A stretch of 64,000 nucleotides of DNA from Salinimicrobium soli (GTDB lineage Bacteria > Bacteroidota > Bacteroidia > Flavobacteriales > Flavobacteriaceae), in NCBI RefSeq assembly GCF_048323655.1, contig NZ_JBLUWW010000001.1:992001-1056000 (forward strand), in the 5' to 3' direction. The notes beneath the pieces are model-generated. The model was not told where the DNA came from and made no database searches. It was given only the letters and a program-made list of their open reading frames with translations. A program made the position numbers and the translations under genes. Shown piece after piece: positions 36,001 through 44,558 of the stretch. Position 1 is the first letter of the stretch. The number at the start of each line of letters is the position of its first letter.

Positions 36001-39000
36001 AATTTCAGGTTGGTTTGTAAAGAGGTACTGCCTGATGGTAGTCTGGGAACAGAGACTGTTGAGACCTGCTTTAGTGGTTCCCGAACTCTTGTGAATCGTA
36101 CAGATATATTATCTGGCAGTAATGTGTTGGTTGGTTTTGAAATTCAGGATGGGGATTACGAATCTCAGCAATCTTCAAGAACCCATGTTAGCATTAAGGG
36201 AATAGGGAAAAGCCTGCACCAGATAGCTAACGGGGAGCTGAATACCATTGAAAATACAATGTTGTCAGGATTAAGTGGTTCAGGTACAGCAACCACAAAT
36301 CTTAATACTACGACCCGGTTTGCTCCGGCAGGTCATGCGATTGTTGGAATGTCAGTTAACCAATCTACCGGATATTCTGCTACGGTGAGCTTTAAATATG
36401 CTCCAATAACGGCATTATTGACCATAGATAATGAGTCATCGGATAATTGCGGGCTCGCTTCGATTACTTCCGACAGATCTTTGTTCACCTGCGAGGATGT
36501 GGGGGAACAAGCGGTTACTCTTAAGGTAATCGATGAGAATGGCAATGAAGCTTCAGCTAATGCTACCGTCACGGTTATGGATAACCTTGCTCCACAAGCT
36601 TTGGCCAAAGATTTTAAAGTCATTCTGGATGCCAACGGCAATGCCTCTATTAATGCCGATGATATTGATGACGGATCATTTGATAATTGTTCAATTGCAA
36701 ATATCACTGTGACACCCAATACTTTTACATGTACTGAAGTTGGTGAGAACAGAGTCACCTTAACTGTGACTGATGAGTTTGGGAATGAAGCCACAGCTAA
36801 TGCTGTTGTAACTGTAGTAGATGACACGGTGGCTGTAATTACCCAGCCTGAAGACCTGGTAGTCTATACCAATACAGATCAATGTAGTTATGTATTTGAA
36901 GAACCTCTCACAGTTGAGGTAACAGACAACTGTGAAATTGGTGAAATTGTAGGAACCCGAAGTGACGGATTAGGTTTGGAGGATACGTTTCCGTTAGGTG
37001 AGACTACCATTGAGTGGACAATTAATGGCGAAAGTGGAGAACCTTATACCGAGAGGTCTTTAACTTCCCCTGCAGATTTCAGCGGTGAAGAAACCTTGAT
37101 AGATTTTGAGGCTTATTCCACTGGAGACGAAATTACTGACCAGTACGTCGAAGGTGTAATGTTTGAACGGGTAAATGGGATGGCACCAAGGATTTCCGAT
37201 ATACCTGCTGCGAGAACTTATGATCCTCAGAGTTCAAATGGATTAATTAACCCGGAGAGCGGCTTTTTACAGCGTGAAAACCTTATAATGAGCTTCCCTG
37301 AGGGAATCAATAGAGTGGCTTTTGAAGTTCTGACAGCTCCGGATGAGGCTGTGACTTTTGAGGTGATAGGTATGAATAATGGTAATGTTGTTCATACTGA
37401 AATTGTAAATTCTGCAGACTTCAGTTTCCAATTTGTAGGTTTTGAAAATTCTGAAGCCTTTGATAAAATCATTTTACGTCCTTCAACAGGTTCGGGGCTT
37501 ATTTTTATTGATAATCTGAGATTTGAAGGAACGCATGGGGTAATTCCTGTAACTCAAAAAGTAACAGTTCAGGACAATCAACCGGCAACAGTTTTGGTTA
37601 AAGATCTTACTATCCAACTTGATGGATCAGGGAATGCTTCTATTACGGTAGAAGATATTAATGATGATTCATATGACAATTGTGGAATTGCTGAACTTAG
37701 CCTCAGTCAATACGATTTTACCTGCGACCATGTTGGGGAGAATGCCGTGACTCTAACAGTTAAGGATAACAACGGGAATATTTCTGAAGCTGTTGCGACA
37801 GTAACTGTTGAAGACAATATTGCTCCAGTGGTAAGCTTTACCAATGGAACTACTAATCTGAGTACAGAGACTGTAATGAGCAATTATGGGCCGGTAAATT
37901 TGAATGATTGCAATTATGAAGGCTATGCAATTAATGGTGGAGGTTATTATACTATTGAATCAGATAATTGCTCTGAACTGTTTTCTGTTAACGAAAAACA
38001 GTACGTGGACGGAAATCTTATTACAGATATCACCTTCAACAATTTAGAGATAAATAGTTATCGCCCGTACAGAGTATGGCCGGTTGGAACTTCCACAATG
38101 GTTATTACGGTGACCGATCAGAACGGGAATTCCACCTCAGGAAGCTACACCCAAACTATAGTTGATGACGTTGCACCAGTGGTAAAAACACAAAATATCA
38201 CCGTTCAGTTGGACGCAAATGGAGAGGCTACTATAGTTCCTTCAGATATAAATGACGGGTCAACCGATAATTGTGAGATCGATATTGATACTTACAGCCT
38301 GGATATTGACAGCTTTACGTGTGAGGATGTGAATGCTGCTGTGACAGTTACCCTGACGGTTGCGGATGTTCATGGTAATTCCGCTTCAGAAACTGCCACA
38401 GTAACTGTAGAGGATAATGTTGCTCCTGTGGTTGGCACCAAGAACATCACTGTTCAGTTGGATGCTAATGGAGAAGCTTCCATAGTTCCGGCGGATGTAG
38501 ATGATAATTCGACTGACAATTGTGCAATTGATACTTACAGCCTGGATATCGACAGCTTTACTTGTGAGGACGTGAATGCTCCTGTGACTGTTAAGCTGAT
38601 TGTAAAAGACGTGAATGGAAATTCAGCTTCAGGAACTGCAATGGTAACTGTAGAGGATAATGTTGCTCCTGTGGTTGTGACTAAGGACATCACAGTTCAA
38701 CTGGATGCTAATGGAGATGCTTCCATAGTTCCGGCTGATGTAAATGATAATTCGACTGACAATTGTGCGATCGAGACTTACAGTTTAGACATCGACAGCT
38801 TTACTTGCGAGGATGTGAATTCCCCTGTAACAGTTAAGTTGACTGTAACAGACGTGAATGGTAATTCGGCTTCAGAAACTGCAACGGTAACTGTTGAAGA
38901 CAACGTTGCTCCTGTGGTTGGCACCAAGAACATCACTGTTCAATTGGATGCTAATGGAGAAGCTTCCATAGTTCCGGCGGATGTAGATGATAATTCGATT

Positions 39001-40821
39001 GACAATTGTGCGATCGACACTTACAGCCTGGATATTGACAGCTTTACTTGCGAGGATGTGAATTCTCCTGTTACAGTCACACTGACTGTAACAGATGTCA
39101 ATGGTAATTCAGCTTCGGAAACTGCCACAGTAACTGTTGAAGACAATGTTGCCCCGGTAGCAATTGCTCAGAACATCACAGTTCAGTTAGATGAGAACGG
39201 TGCGGCCGTGATCACGCCTCAGATGATCGACAATGGTTCCAAGGATGCCTGCGGAATTGCTGATCTTCGCCTTGATGTTACAGAATTCAGCTGTGCTGAA
39301 GTAGGAGAAAACACCGTTACTCTGACTGTTGAAGACAACAACGGGAATACTTCCGCAGCCACCGCTACGGTACTAGTTGAAGATAACGTTGCTCCGGTAG
39401 CGATTGCTCAGAACATCACAGTTGAGTTAGATGAGAATGGTGCTGCGGTGATCACGCCACAGATGATCGACAATGGTTCGAAAGATGCCTGTGGAATTGC
39501 TGATCTTCGCCTTGATGTTACAGAATTCAGATGCGCTGAGGTGGGAGAGAACACCGTGACTTTGACTGTTGAAGATAATAACGGAAATACTTCCGAAGTT
39601 ACTGCCACGGTACTTGTAGAAGACAATGAAGCACCTGTACTAACAGCAGCAGAAGATCAAATAGTTATTCTTGATGAATTTTGCTCCATCACGGTTCCAA
39701 ATGTAATGGGTACAGCAAGTGATAACTGTAGCGTAACGATCACACAGTCTCCGGCTGTAGGAACAGTCTTATCCTCATCACAAAATGCAACTATAGAAGT
39801 GCTGGTGACGGCAACCGATGCTTCAGGTAACACCGATATTAAAACGGTGAGCTTGACACCTAAAGACCAAACTGCACCGGTTCCGGTAATGGAAAACCTT
39901 GAAGTAATTACTGCCGAATGTATGGTGGAAGAGGGCGATGTTATAGTTCCTATGGCGGTTGATAATTGCGACTCCCGGGTAAGAGTAACTCACAATGTCG
40001 ATTTTCCAATTACTGCCCAGGGTTCAACGATGATCACCTGGTCCTATACAGACGACTATGGAAACACCAGTACGCAGACTCAGGAGGTGATCATAAAAGA
40101 TGAAACTGCACCTGTTCCGGATGTTGTAGAGCTTGAAGACATTGTTGTTCAATGCCAGGTTTCGTCGATTGTTGCTCCAAGGGCTACCGATAATTGTGCC
40201 GGAAGTCTTATTGCTACTACTAATGATGCCCGTTCTTACGATCAACAGGGGGAATACCTCATTACCTGGACCTTTGATGATGGAAATGGAAATACTGTTT
40301 CTCAGCAACAAAAGGTTATTGTAGAAGATACTACTGCTCCGCAGGTGAAGACTAAGAACATTACCGTGTTCCTTGATCCTGTAGACAATGTGAGCATTAC
40401 AGCTGCCGATATAGATAGAGGGACATTTGATAACTGTAGTGATGTAAGCCTGAGTATTGACAGGGATTATTTTGATGCCACCGGTACTTATGAAGTAGTG
40501 TTAACAGCAACCGATGAAGCAGGTAATACGTCAACGGGCATTGCAATAGTAACTGTTGAAGTTGACGGTGTGGAGGCTGAAGGCGTTCACGTGTTACCTA
40601 CTACCTTGAAACGTTCCACTGTAGCCAAGGTTGTTGTTCCTTTCCGCAGCAGGATTATGGAAGTGCAGGTGATGGAAGCAGAGACAAACAGGTATAAAGT
40701 ATTCAAAGGGAATAATTCCTTCGAAATGGAAATTGATGTGGCGCCTTTTAAAGGCACCTTATTAGTAAGAATTGTCGATGAAAACGGAACTATCCACCTT
40801 AAGAAATTAATAGCACTTTAA
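33007..40821 (+). CDS. Giant secreted multidomain adhesin-like protein (T9SS cargo)
   Basis: 2604 residues. Layout: signal peptide 1-23 (TYAQ); a Gly-rich beta domain about 40-290 with runs of GGGGG; a LamG/concanavalin-like domain about 420-625 (LNFDGNDFVSIPDAPSLRLTGDMTIEAWFKV ... HIGKIDEVRLWNNART); many HYR/Ig-like repeats of about 80 residues ending VTVEDNxAP; an inserted unrecognised domain about 978-1135 (CDCPEGYVAVGYEG...); another about 1355-1510 (LIDFEAYSTGDEI ... FIDNLRFEG) resembling carbohydrate-binding modules; six near-identical repeats about 1721-2207; and a C-terminal sorting-like domain ending GTLLVRIVDENGTIHLKKLIAL, close to the T9SS type A motif. Probably surface-exposed; ligand unknown. 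The PorV-like gene follows after 3 bp. Confidence 0.88.
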   Translation: MKQNYFKKILLVISLCLGGLTYAQTTFSYTGSIETYTVPDGVTSIRIAATGAQGGNSGGLGADITGDFIVTPGEILNIVVGSQGTSAPNNNGGGGGGTFVWKNIGNDLLIAAGGGGGRSGNGGGPGGIGSSTNSTTNSASGSGNAAGGTGGNGGEGGTSGVATSPGNGGGGAGWLSNGSSGTGTNNATGGKTPLGGADGGVGYNQCFGGNVYGGYGGGGGASGCSGASGGGGGYNGGGGGNGWFYSGYFGSWGSGGGGGSYNSGTNQTNLAGVNYGNGEVVITQLCDPLNISGAPGSAVCPGSMVTLEATSTNGGNITWDNGIENGVPFEITTTTTFTATSDHPDDCTDSVTVTVEDNEAPTTIVQNVSVELESNGSATITPAMINNGSSDNCTAPGDLILSLDNTGFTCENVGDKGETINASSLNFDGNDFVSIPDAPSLRLTGDMTIEAWFKVDAFNADWVRIVGKGSGSPGGTLSDPRNYGLWYHPDGTFLFQQYGDGVEVGFNQTINTGEWYHIAGVKSGNVGKLYINGELVATNTGGTNPVTSADPLTIGYAGFHTYHIGKIDEVRLWNNARTDQEILNDHSRTLDLTTDGLLAYYNMEEATGTDLNDLTGNGHDGSLQGFSQSTVWTQSTETLGPDNIVTLTVRDGSGNESTAKAVVTVLDKLAPVVQTKDITVDLDETGNVSITPAMVTESSSDNCGIARSVLDISDFTLDEVGENTVTLTVTDVNGNETQVAAVVTVKDVTAPKDYTVSIDQADIDENNETAISFTFANAEPGTTYNYTFSSDNGGTDVTGSGTISTATDQISGIDISGLEDGTVTLSVTLTDASSNEGVAVTDTILKDTNDAPVAVCKTFTAQLGPDGTVTIQPADIDGGSSDDKNGFTLAIDKDTFDCSNIGDNEVTLTITDSDDVTDTCTATVTVEDTTAPTALTKDVTVYLDENGQASIRSDYSAGAVAGELEPQNSSATSTPVDCDCPEGYVAVGYEGSTGWILDNFRLVCKEVLPDGSLGTETVETCFSGSRTLVNRTDILSGSNVLVGFEIQDGDYESQQSSRTHVSIKGIGKSLHQIANGELNTIENTMLSGLSGSGTATTNLNTTTRFAPAGHAIVGMSVNQSTGYSATVSFKYAPITALLTIDNESSDNCGLASITSDRSLFTCEDVGEQAVTLKVIDENGNEASANATVTVMDNLAPQALAKDFKVILDANGNASINADDIDDGSFDNCSIANITVTPNTFTCTEVGENRVTLTVTDEFGNEATANAVVTVVDDTVAVITQPEDLVVYTNTDQCSYVFEEPLTVEVTDNCEIGEIVGTRSDGLGLEDTFPLGETTIEWTINGESGEPYTERSLTSPADFSGEETLIDFEAYSTGDEITDQYVEGVMFERVNGMAPRISDIPAARTYDPQSSNGLINPESGFLQRENLIMSFPEGINRVAFEVLTAPDEAVTFEVIGMNNGNVVHTEIVNSADFSFQFVGFENSEAFDKIILRPSTGSGLIFIDNLRFEGTHGVIPVTQKVTVQDNQPATVLVKDLTIQLDGSGNASITVEDINDDSYDNCGIAELSLSQYDFTCDHVGENAVTLTVKDNNGNISEAVATVTVEDNIAPVVSFTNGTTNLSTETVMSNYGPVNLNDCNYEGYAINGGGYYTIESDNCSELFSVNEKQYVDGNLITDITFNNLEINSYRPYRVWPVGTSTMVITVTDQNGNSTSGSYTQTIVDDVAPVVKTQNITVQLDANGEATIVPSDINDGSTDNCEIDIDTYSLDIDSFTCEDVNAAVTVTLTVADVHGNSASETATVTVEDNVAPVVGTKNITVQLDANGEASIVPADVDDNSTDNCAIDTYSLDIDSFTCEDVNAPVTVKLIVKDVNGNSASGTAMVTVEDNVAPVVVTKDITVQLDANGDASIVPADVNDNSTDNCAIETYSLDIDSFTCEDVNSPVTVKLTVTDVNGNSASETATVTVEDNVAPVVGTKNITVQLDANGEASIVPADVDDNSIDNCAIDTYSLDIDSFTCEDVNSPVTVTLTVTDVNGNSASETATVTVEDNVAPVAIAQNITVQLDENGAAVITPQMIDNGSKDACGIADLRLDVTEFSCAEVGENTVTLTVEDNNGNTSAATATVLVEDNVAPVAIAQNITVELDENGAAVITPQMIDNGSKDACGIADLRLDVTEFRCAEVGENTVTLTVEDNNGNTSEVTATVLVEDNEAPVLTAAEDQIVILDEFCSITVPNVMGTASDNCSVTITQSPAVGTVLSSSQNATIEVLVTATDASGNTDIKTVSLTPKDQTAPVPVMENLEVITAECMVEEGDVIVPMAVDNCDSRVRVTHNVDFPITAQGSTMITWSYTDDYGNTSTQTQEVIIKDETAPVPDVVELEDIVVQCQVSSIVAPRATDNCAGSLIATTNDARSYDQQGEYLITWTFDDGNGNTVSQQQKVIVEDTTAPQVKTKNITVFLDPVDNVSITAADIDRGTFDNCSDVSLSIDRDYFDATGTYEVVLTATDEAGNTSTGIAIVTVEVDGVEAEGVHVLPTTLKRSTVAKVVVPFRSRIMEVQVMEAETNRYKVFKGNNSFEMEIDVAPFKGTLLVRIVDENGTIHLKKLIAL
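38170..39627 (+). repeat. Six near-identical tandem repeats of about 240 bp inside the adhesin gene
   Basis: Unit starts (GTTGCxCC, encoding VAP) at 38170, 38419, 38662, 38905, 39148 and 39388, i.e. lengths 249, 243, 243, 243, 240 and 240 bp. The first four share the DIDSFTCEDVN core and are one subfamily; the last two share NGSKDACGIADLRLDVTEF and are nearly identical to each other. Similarity extends to third codon positions, showing recent duplication or gene conversion. Confidence 0.9.
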
Positions 40822-40824
40822 AAG

Positions 40825-42000
40825 ATGAAAATGAATATTAAAAATATACTATTAGGCCTTGGTTTTGGGATCATTGGTCTTCAGGCTTCAAGTCAGGAAT
40901 TGGTGCGACCGGTAATTACCGGGGCACCCTTCCTGCAAATTGTTCCGGATGCGAGAGCCGGGGGAATGGCAGAAATTGGTGTTGCCAGTCTGCCGGATTC
41001 TTATTCTCAATTTCACAATCCTGCAAAATTTCTTTTCTTCGGGGAAGAGACCAGTGGGATAGGATTGTCATATATTCCGCAGTTCCAGGGATATGCTAAT
41101 GATATCTTTCACGCGAATGCCGCCTACTATCAGCAGCTTAATGAGAGATCTGTTATGAGTGGGTCCCTCACTTACTTTAGTTTTGGACGCGTTGAGGTGG
41201 AAGAGGAAATTGGAGGAGAAGTTATAAATCAAGGTAGCTTTGTTCCCAACGAAATGGCCTTTGATCTGTCCTACAGTTTAAAAATGAGTGAGAACTATGG
41301 AATGTCTGTGAGTGGAAGATACATACGTTCTAATATTATCAACAACAGAAGCAAGGAAAGTGTTGAATACAGAGCAGCTAATGCGGTAGCAGTAGATATT
41401 TCCGGATACTATGTTTCTGCAAACCCCGGAGATAGGGAAAACATGTGGAGTTTAGGTTTTAATTTCAAAAACCTCGGATCAAAACTCACCTATTCAGATG
41501 AGGAGGAAGTTCGTTATCCACTTCCTTCCTTCATGAAGATTGGGGGAGGTTATCACATTATGAGTGGACGTAATGACGTACTCTCCTTTTATGGGGAAGC
41601 CATGAAATACCTTGTGACCTCAACAAATGATAACGGAGAACTCTCTGATGATAGTGCTGTTGCAGGTTGGTTTAGATCTTTTACCGATGCGCCTGATGGA
41701 TTTTCAGAAGAAATTAAAGAGGTGATTTTTTCGGTTGGATCTGAGTATAATTTTAATAAGGTATTAAGCCTCAGAACCGGATTTATCACTCAGAACAGGG
41801 ATAAAGGAAACCTTAATCACTTGACCTTTGGAGGTGGAATAAACTATGAACGCTTCAACTTTGATGTGGCTTATCAAAACCCACTTGGGAGCAACTCCGG
41901 ATTCCAAAGAAATGATGTTTTCAAACTTTCTTTGAGTATAGACCTTAATTACAATAGTCCTTCTCAGCAGAAGGCAAATCCGGTAGTTAGTTTGAGATAG
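40825..42000 (+). CDS. PorV-like T9SS outer membrane protein
   Basis: 391 residues with signal peptide (ending ASSQ) and a FadL-like beta-barrel. The N-terminal motif ITGAPFLQIVPDARAGGMAEIGVASLPDSYSQFHNPAK is the PorV signature. PorV is the outer membrane shuttle that receives cargo from the SprA translocon and hands it to the PorU sortase. This copy is not next to porU; it starts 3 bp after the giant cargo-like gene and shares its promoter, so it is probably a paralogue dedicated to that cargo. Terminator at 42021. Confidence 0.85.
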   Translation: MKMNIKNILLGLGFGIIGLQASSQELVRPVITGAPFLQIVPDARAGGMAEIGVASLPDSYSQFHNPAKFLFFGEETSGIGLSYIPQFQGYANDIFHANAAYYQQLNERSVMSGSLTYFSFGRVEVEEEIGGEVINQGSFVPNEMAFDLSYSLKMSENYGMSVSGRYIRSNIINNRSKESVEYRAANAVAVDISGYYVSANPGDRENMWSLGFNFKNLGSKLTYSDEEEVRYPLPSFMKIGGGYHIMSGRNDVLSFYGEAMKYLVTSTNDNGELSDDSAVAGWFRSFTDAPDGFSEEIKEVIFSVGSEYNFNKVLSLRTGFITQNRDKGNLNHLTFGGGINYERFNFDVAYQNPLGSNSGFQRNDVFKLSLSIDLNYNSPSQQKANPVVSLR

Positions 42001-42020
42001 AAACTACGCGGATTAAAATT

Positions 42021-42059
42021 AAAAAGGCTTCATAGTTAATTAACTACGAAGCCTTTTTT
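42021..42059. terminator. Terminator of the adhesin/PorV-like operon
   Basis: AAAAAGGCTTC / GAAGCCTTTTT outer stem with an inner TAGTTAATTAACTA palindrome; T-run on the right and A-run on the left, so it can also serve the convergent GH3 gene. Confidence 0.9.
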
Positions 42060-42128
42060 AATTTTTATATGAAAGAGGAGCACTTCTTTCCCCGGGTATT
42101 TTTCACAGCAACCTACTGACCGCAGGAG

Positions 42129-43643
42129 TTACCCATTCATTTCGAGTAATTCCTCTACGTAATGCCTTTCATTCGACAGGCGGGGAATCTTGTGCTGTCC
42201 ACCTAACTTGTTCCTTTTCTTGAGCCAGTCGTAAAAAAGTTTCTCGCGTGCCTGGTGGATCTTTGGAGGGTTTAAGGTCATATTGTTGAACCGTTTCGCC
42301 TCATAATCACTATTGATGCTCTGTAAATGCCGGTCAAAACTGGCCACAAATTCTTCGAGATCTTTTGGAGGCGTCTTGAATTCTATGATCCATTCGTGCG
42401 CACCTTTTTCTTTGCCCTTCATAAAAATAGGGGCAGCTGTATATTCCACAATCTCACATCCGGTTTCCTTCGAAGCTTTTTTCAAGGCTTCTTCGGCATT
42501 CTCAATTATGAGTTCTTCTCCAAAAACGTTGATATGATGTTTGGTTCTGCCTGTGATCTTGATGCGGTAAGGATGCAGGGAGGTGAAGCGCACGGTATCT
42601 CCAATCTTATAGCGCCACAAGCCGGCGTTGGTGGTGATAAGAACCGCATAGTTCTGATTCATTTCTACTTCAGAAAGCGGGATAACCTTTTCTTCAGGTG
42701 TACCAAAAGTATTCATCGGGATAAATTCATAGAATACCCCGTAGTCCAGCATCAGCAATAATTCTTTGGAATCATTGTGATCCTGAATTGCGAAAAATCC
42801 TTCCGAAGCATTATAGATCTCATAATACCTGAATTCTTCTCGTGGCAGGATCTTTTGATATTGATCAATATAGGGCAGGAAATTGACTCCGCCGTGGAAA
42901 TAGACCTCCAGGTTGGGCCAGATCTCAAAAAGGTTATTTTTCCCTGAAGCTTCTAAAGCCTTATTTAGCAGAACCAACATCCAAGAAGGGACTCCGGCGA
43001 GGCTGGTTACATTTTCATTGATGGTTTCATTGACAATGGCAGGCATTTTAACTTCCCAGTCACTCATCAGGGAAACCTCATTGCTCGGCGTACTGCTGAA
43101 CTCCGCCCAAAAAGGCATATTATCAATAAGGATGGCTGAAAGATCACCGAACTGGGTACCATTCTGCCGGTATAATTCTTTACTTCCTCCCAGGCGCAGG
43201 CTCTTTCCGCTGAACAGCTGGGAATCTGGATTGTTGTTGAGGTACATGCAAAGCAGGTCTTTACCGGCGGCGTAGTGACAGTCTTCAAGAGACTCGTCGC
43301 TCACCGGAATAAATTTGCTTTTTGCATTGGTGGTGCCGCTGGATTTTGCAAACCACCTGATGGGGGTAGGCCAGAAGATATTTGTTTCGCCCCGTCGGCT
43401 TCTCTCCATGTCGGGTTCAAAGTCTTCATATTTCTGCAACGGCAATCGTTCTGAAAAGGTTTCATAACTGGAGATCGAAGCAAAATCATACCTTTTGCCG
43501 ATCTCTGTATCCTTTGCTTTTTGAATCAGTTTTTTGAGGAGCTCAAATTGTACCTCATGAGGATATTTAATGAACAATTCCATCTGGTGAATACGCTTCT
43601 TGAGGAACCAGGAAGCTACGGAATGGACTAATGGAATTGGCAT
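42129..43643 (-). CDS. GH3 family acyl-adenylate/acyl-acid-amido synthetase
   Basis: 504 residues, full length for bacterial GH3 proteins. Motifs: the ATP-binding FAKSSGTTNAKSKFIPVS, then YEIYNASEGFFAIQ and a C-terminal KITGRTKHHINVFGEELIIENAEEAL. GH3 enzymes adenylate carboxylic acids and couple them to amines or amino acids; plant members act on auxin and jasmonate, bacterial substrates are mostly unknown. Divergent from DUF2797 with 115 bp between starts. Confidence 0.88.
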   Translation of the reverse strand: MPIPLVHSVASWFLKKRIHQMELFIKYPHEVQFELLKKLIQKAKDTEIGKRYDFASISSYETFSERLPLQKYEDFEPDMERSRRGETNIFWPTPIRWFAKSSGTTNAKSKFIPVSDESLEDCHYAAGKDLLCMYLNNNPDSQLFSGKSLRLGGSKELYRQNGTQFGDLSAILIDNMPFWAEFSSTPSNEVSLMSDWEVKMPAIVNETINENVTSLAGVPSWMLVLLNKALEASGKNNLFEIWPNLEVYFHGGVNFLPYIDQYQKILPREEFRYYEIYNASEGFFAIQDHNDSKELLLMLDYGVFYEFIPMNTFGTPEEKVIPLSEVEMNQNYAVLITTNAGLWRYKIGDTVRFTSLHPYRIKITGRTKHHINVFGEELIIENAEEALKKASKETGCEIVEYTAAPIFMKGKEKGAHEWIIEFKTPPKDLEEFVASFDRHLQSINSDYEAKRFNNMTLNPPKIHQAREKLFYDWLKKRNKLGGQHKIPRLSNERHYVEELLEMNG

Positions 43644-43758
43644 TTTTCTAGTATCTTTGAGCCTTCAAATTATTTTCCAACCCCTATGGTGGATTGGTTA
43701 AAAATAAAACTATTCTAACAGCTTGCAAAAATAGCAAGAAATAAAATTCCTGCAGCAT

Positions 43759-44553
43759 ATGACTTATGAGGGCGTCCTGACCAAAATGAAAACTGAACTC
43801 ACAGATTCGGTTCAATACTACCTTCTTTTTGAGCAGGATTTCATCAACATGAACCAGGTAATAAATAAGAAACTGAGCATAAATTTTCTGCATTACTTCT
43901 GCCTTAACTGTAAAAAGGAAAAGAAGATATTCACGAACGGAGTCTGCTATCAGTGTTTTTCTGTGCTGCCAGAGATGGGAGACTGGGTAATGAGACCGGA
44001 ATTGAGCAAAGCCCATCTGGGAATAGCCGACAGGGACCTGGATTACGAACAAAAGGCCCAGCTGCAGCCGCATATAGTTTATCTCGCCAACTCAAGTAAT
44101 GTCAAGGTGGGCGTGACCCGGAAAAGCCAGATCCCCACCCGCTGGATAGACCAGGGAGCCCATGAGGCGATCGAGATCGTGGAAGTGCCTAATCGTTACC
44201 TGGCCGGGATCACTGAAGTTGCTTTAAAAGATCATGTTTCTGACAAGACCAACTGGCGAAAAATGCTCACTAATGATCTTAAGGATCTTGATCTCGCTGA
44301 GATCAAGGAAAGCCTTAAACCGTATATTCCTCAAGAGGTTCAGGAATATTACCTGCCGGCATCCAAAGAGCTGGAACTTAAGTTTCCGGTAGAACAATAC
44401 CCGGAAAAGATCAAGACCCTTAACCTCGTAAAAAACCCTTTTTACGAAGGTGTGCTAAAAGGAATAAAAGGACAATACCTGATCTTTGAGGATGGTGTGG
44501 TTTTCAACGTGCGAAAACACGAAGGCTTCCTTGTTGCCCTGGGTATAGGGTAG
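43759..44553 (+). CDS. DUF2797 family protein
   Basis: 264 residues, no signal. An N-terminal cysteine cluster (CLNCKKEKKIFTNGVCYQCF, about 48-67) is probably a zinc knuckle; the middle carries HIVYLANSSNVKVGVTRKSQIPTRWIDQGA, reminiscent of the GIY-YIG-type core that has been noted in this family. Function unknown; a nucleic acid role is possible. Its stop is 5 bp from the convergent AsmA stop. Confidence 0.8.
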   Translation: MTYEGVLTKMKTELTDSVQYYLLFEQDFINMNQVINKKLSINFLHYFCLNCKKEKKIFTNGVCYQCFSVLPEMGDWVMRPELSKAHLGIADRDLDYEQKAQLQPHIVYLANSSNVKVGVTRKSQIPTRWIDQGAHEAIEIVEVPNRYLAGITEVALKDHVSDKTNWRKMLTNDLKDLDLAEIKESLKPYIPQEVQEYYLPASKELELKFPVEQYPEKIKTLNLVKNPFYEGVLKGIKGQYLIFEDGVVFNVRKHEGFLVALGIG

Positions 44554-44558
44554 AGCAT

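Noticed and set aside
38170..39627. CRISPR array or mobile element repeats
   Set aside because: Unit length of about 243 bp, all in frame within one protein, no spacers or cas genes; these are protein-domain repeats.
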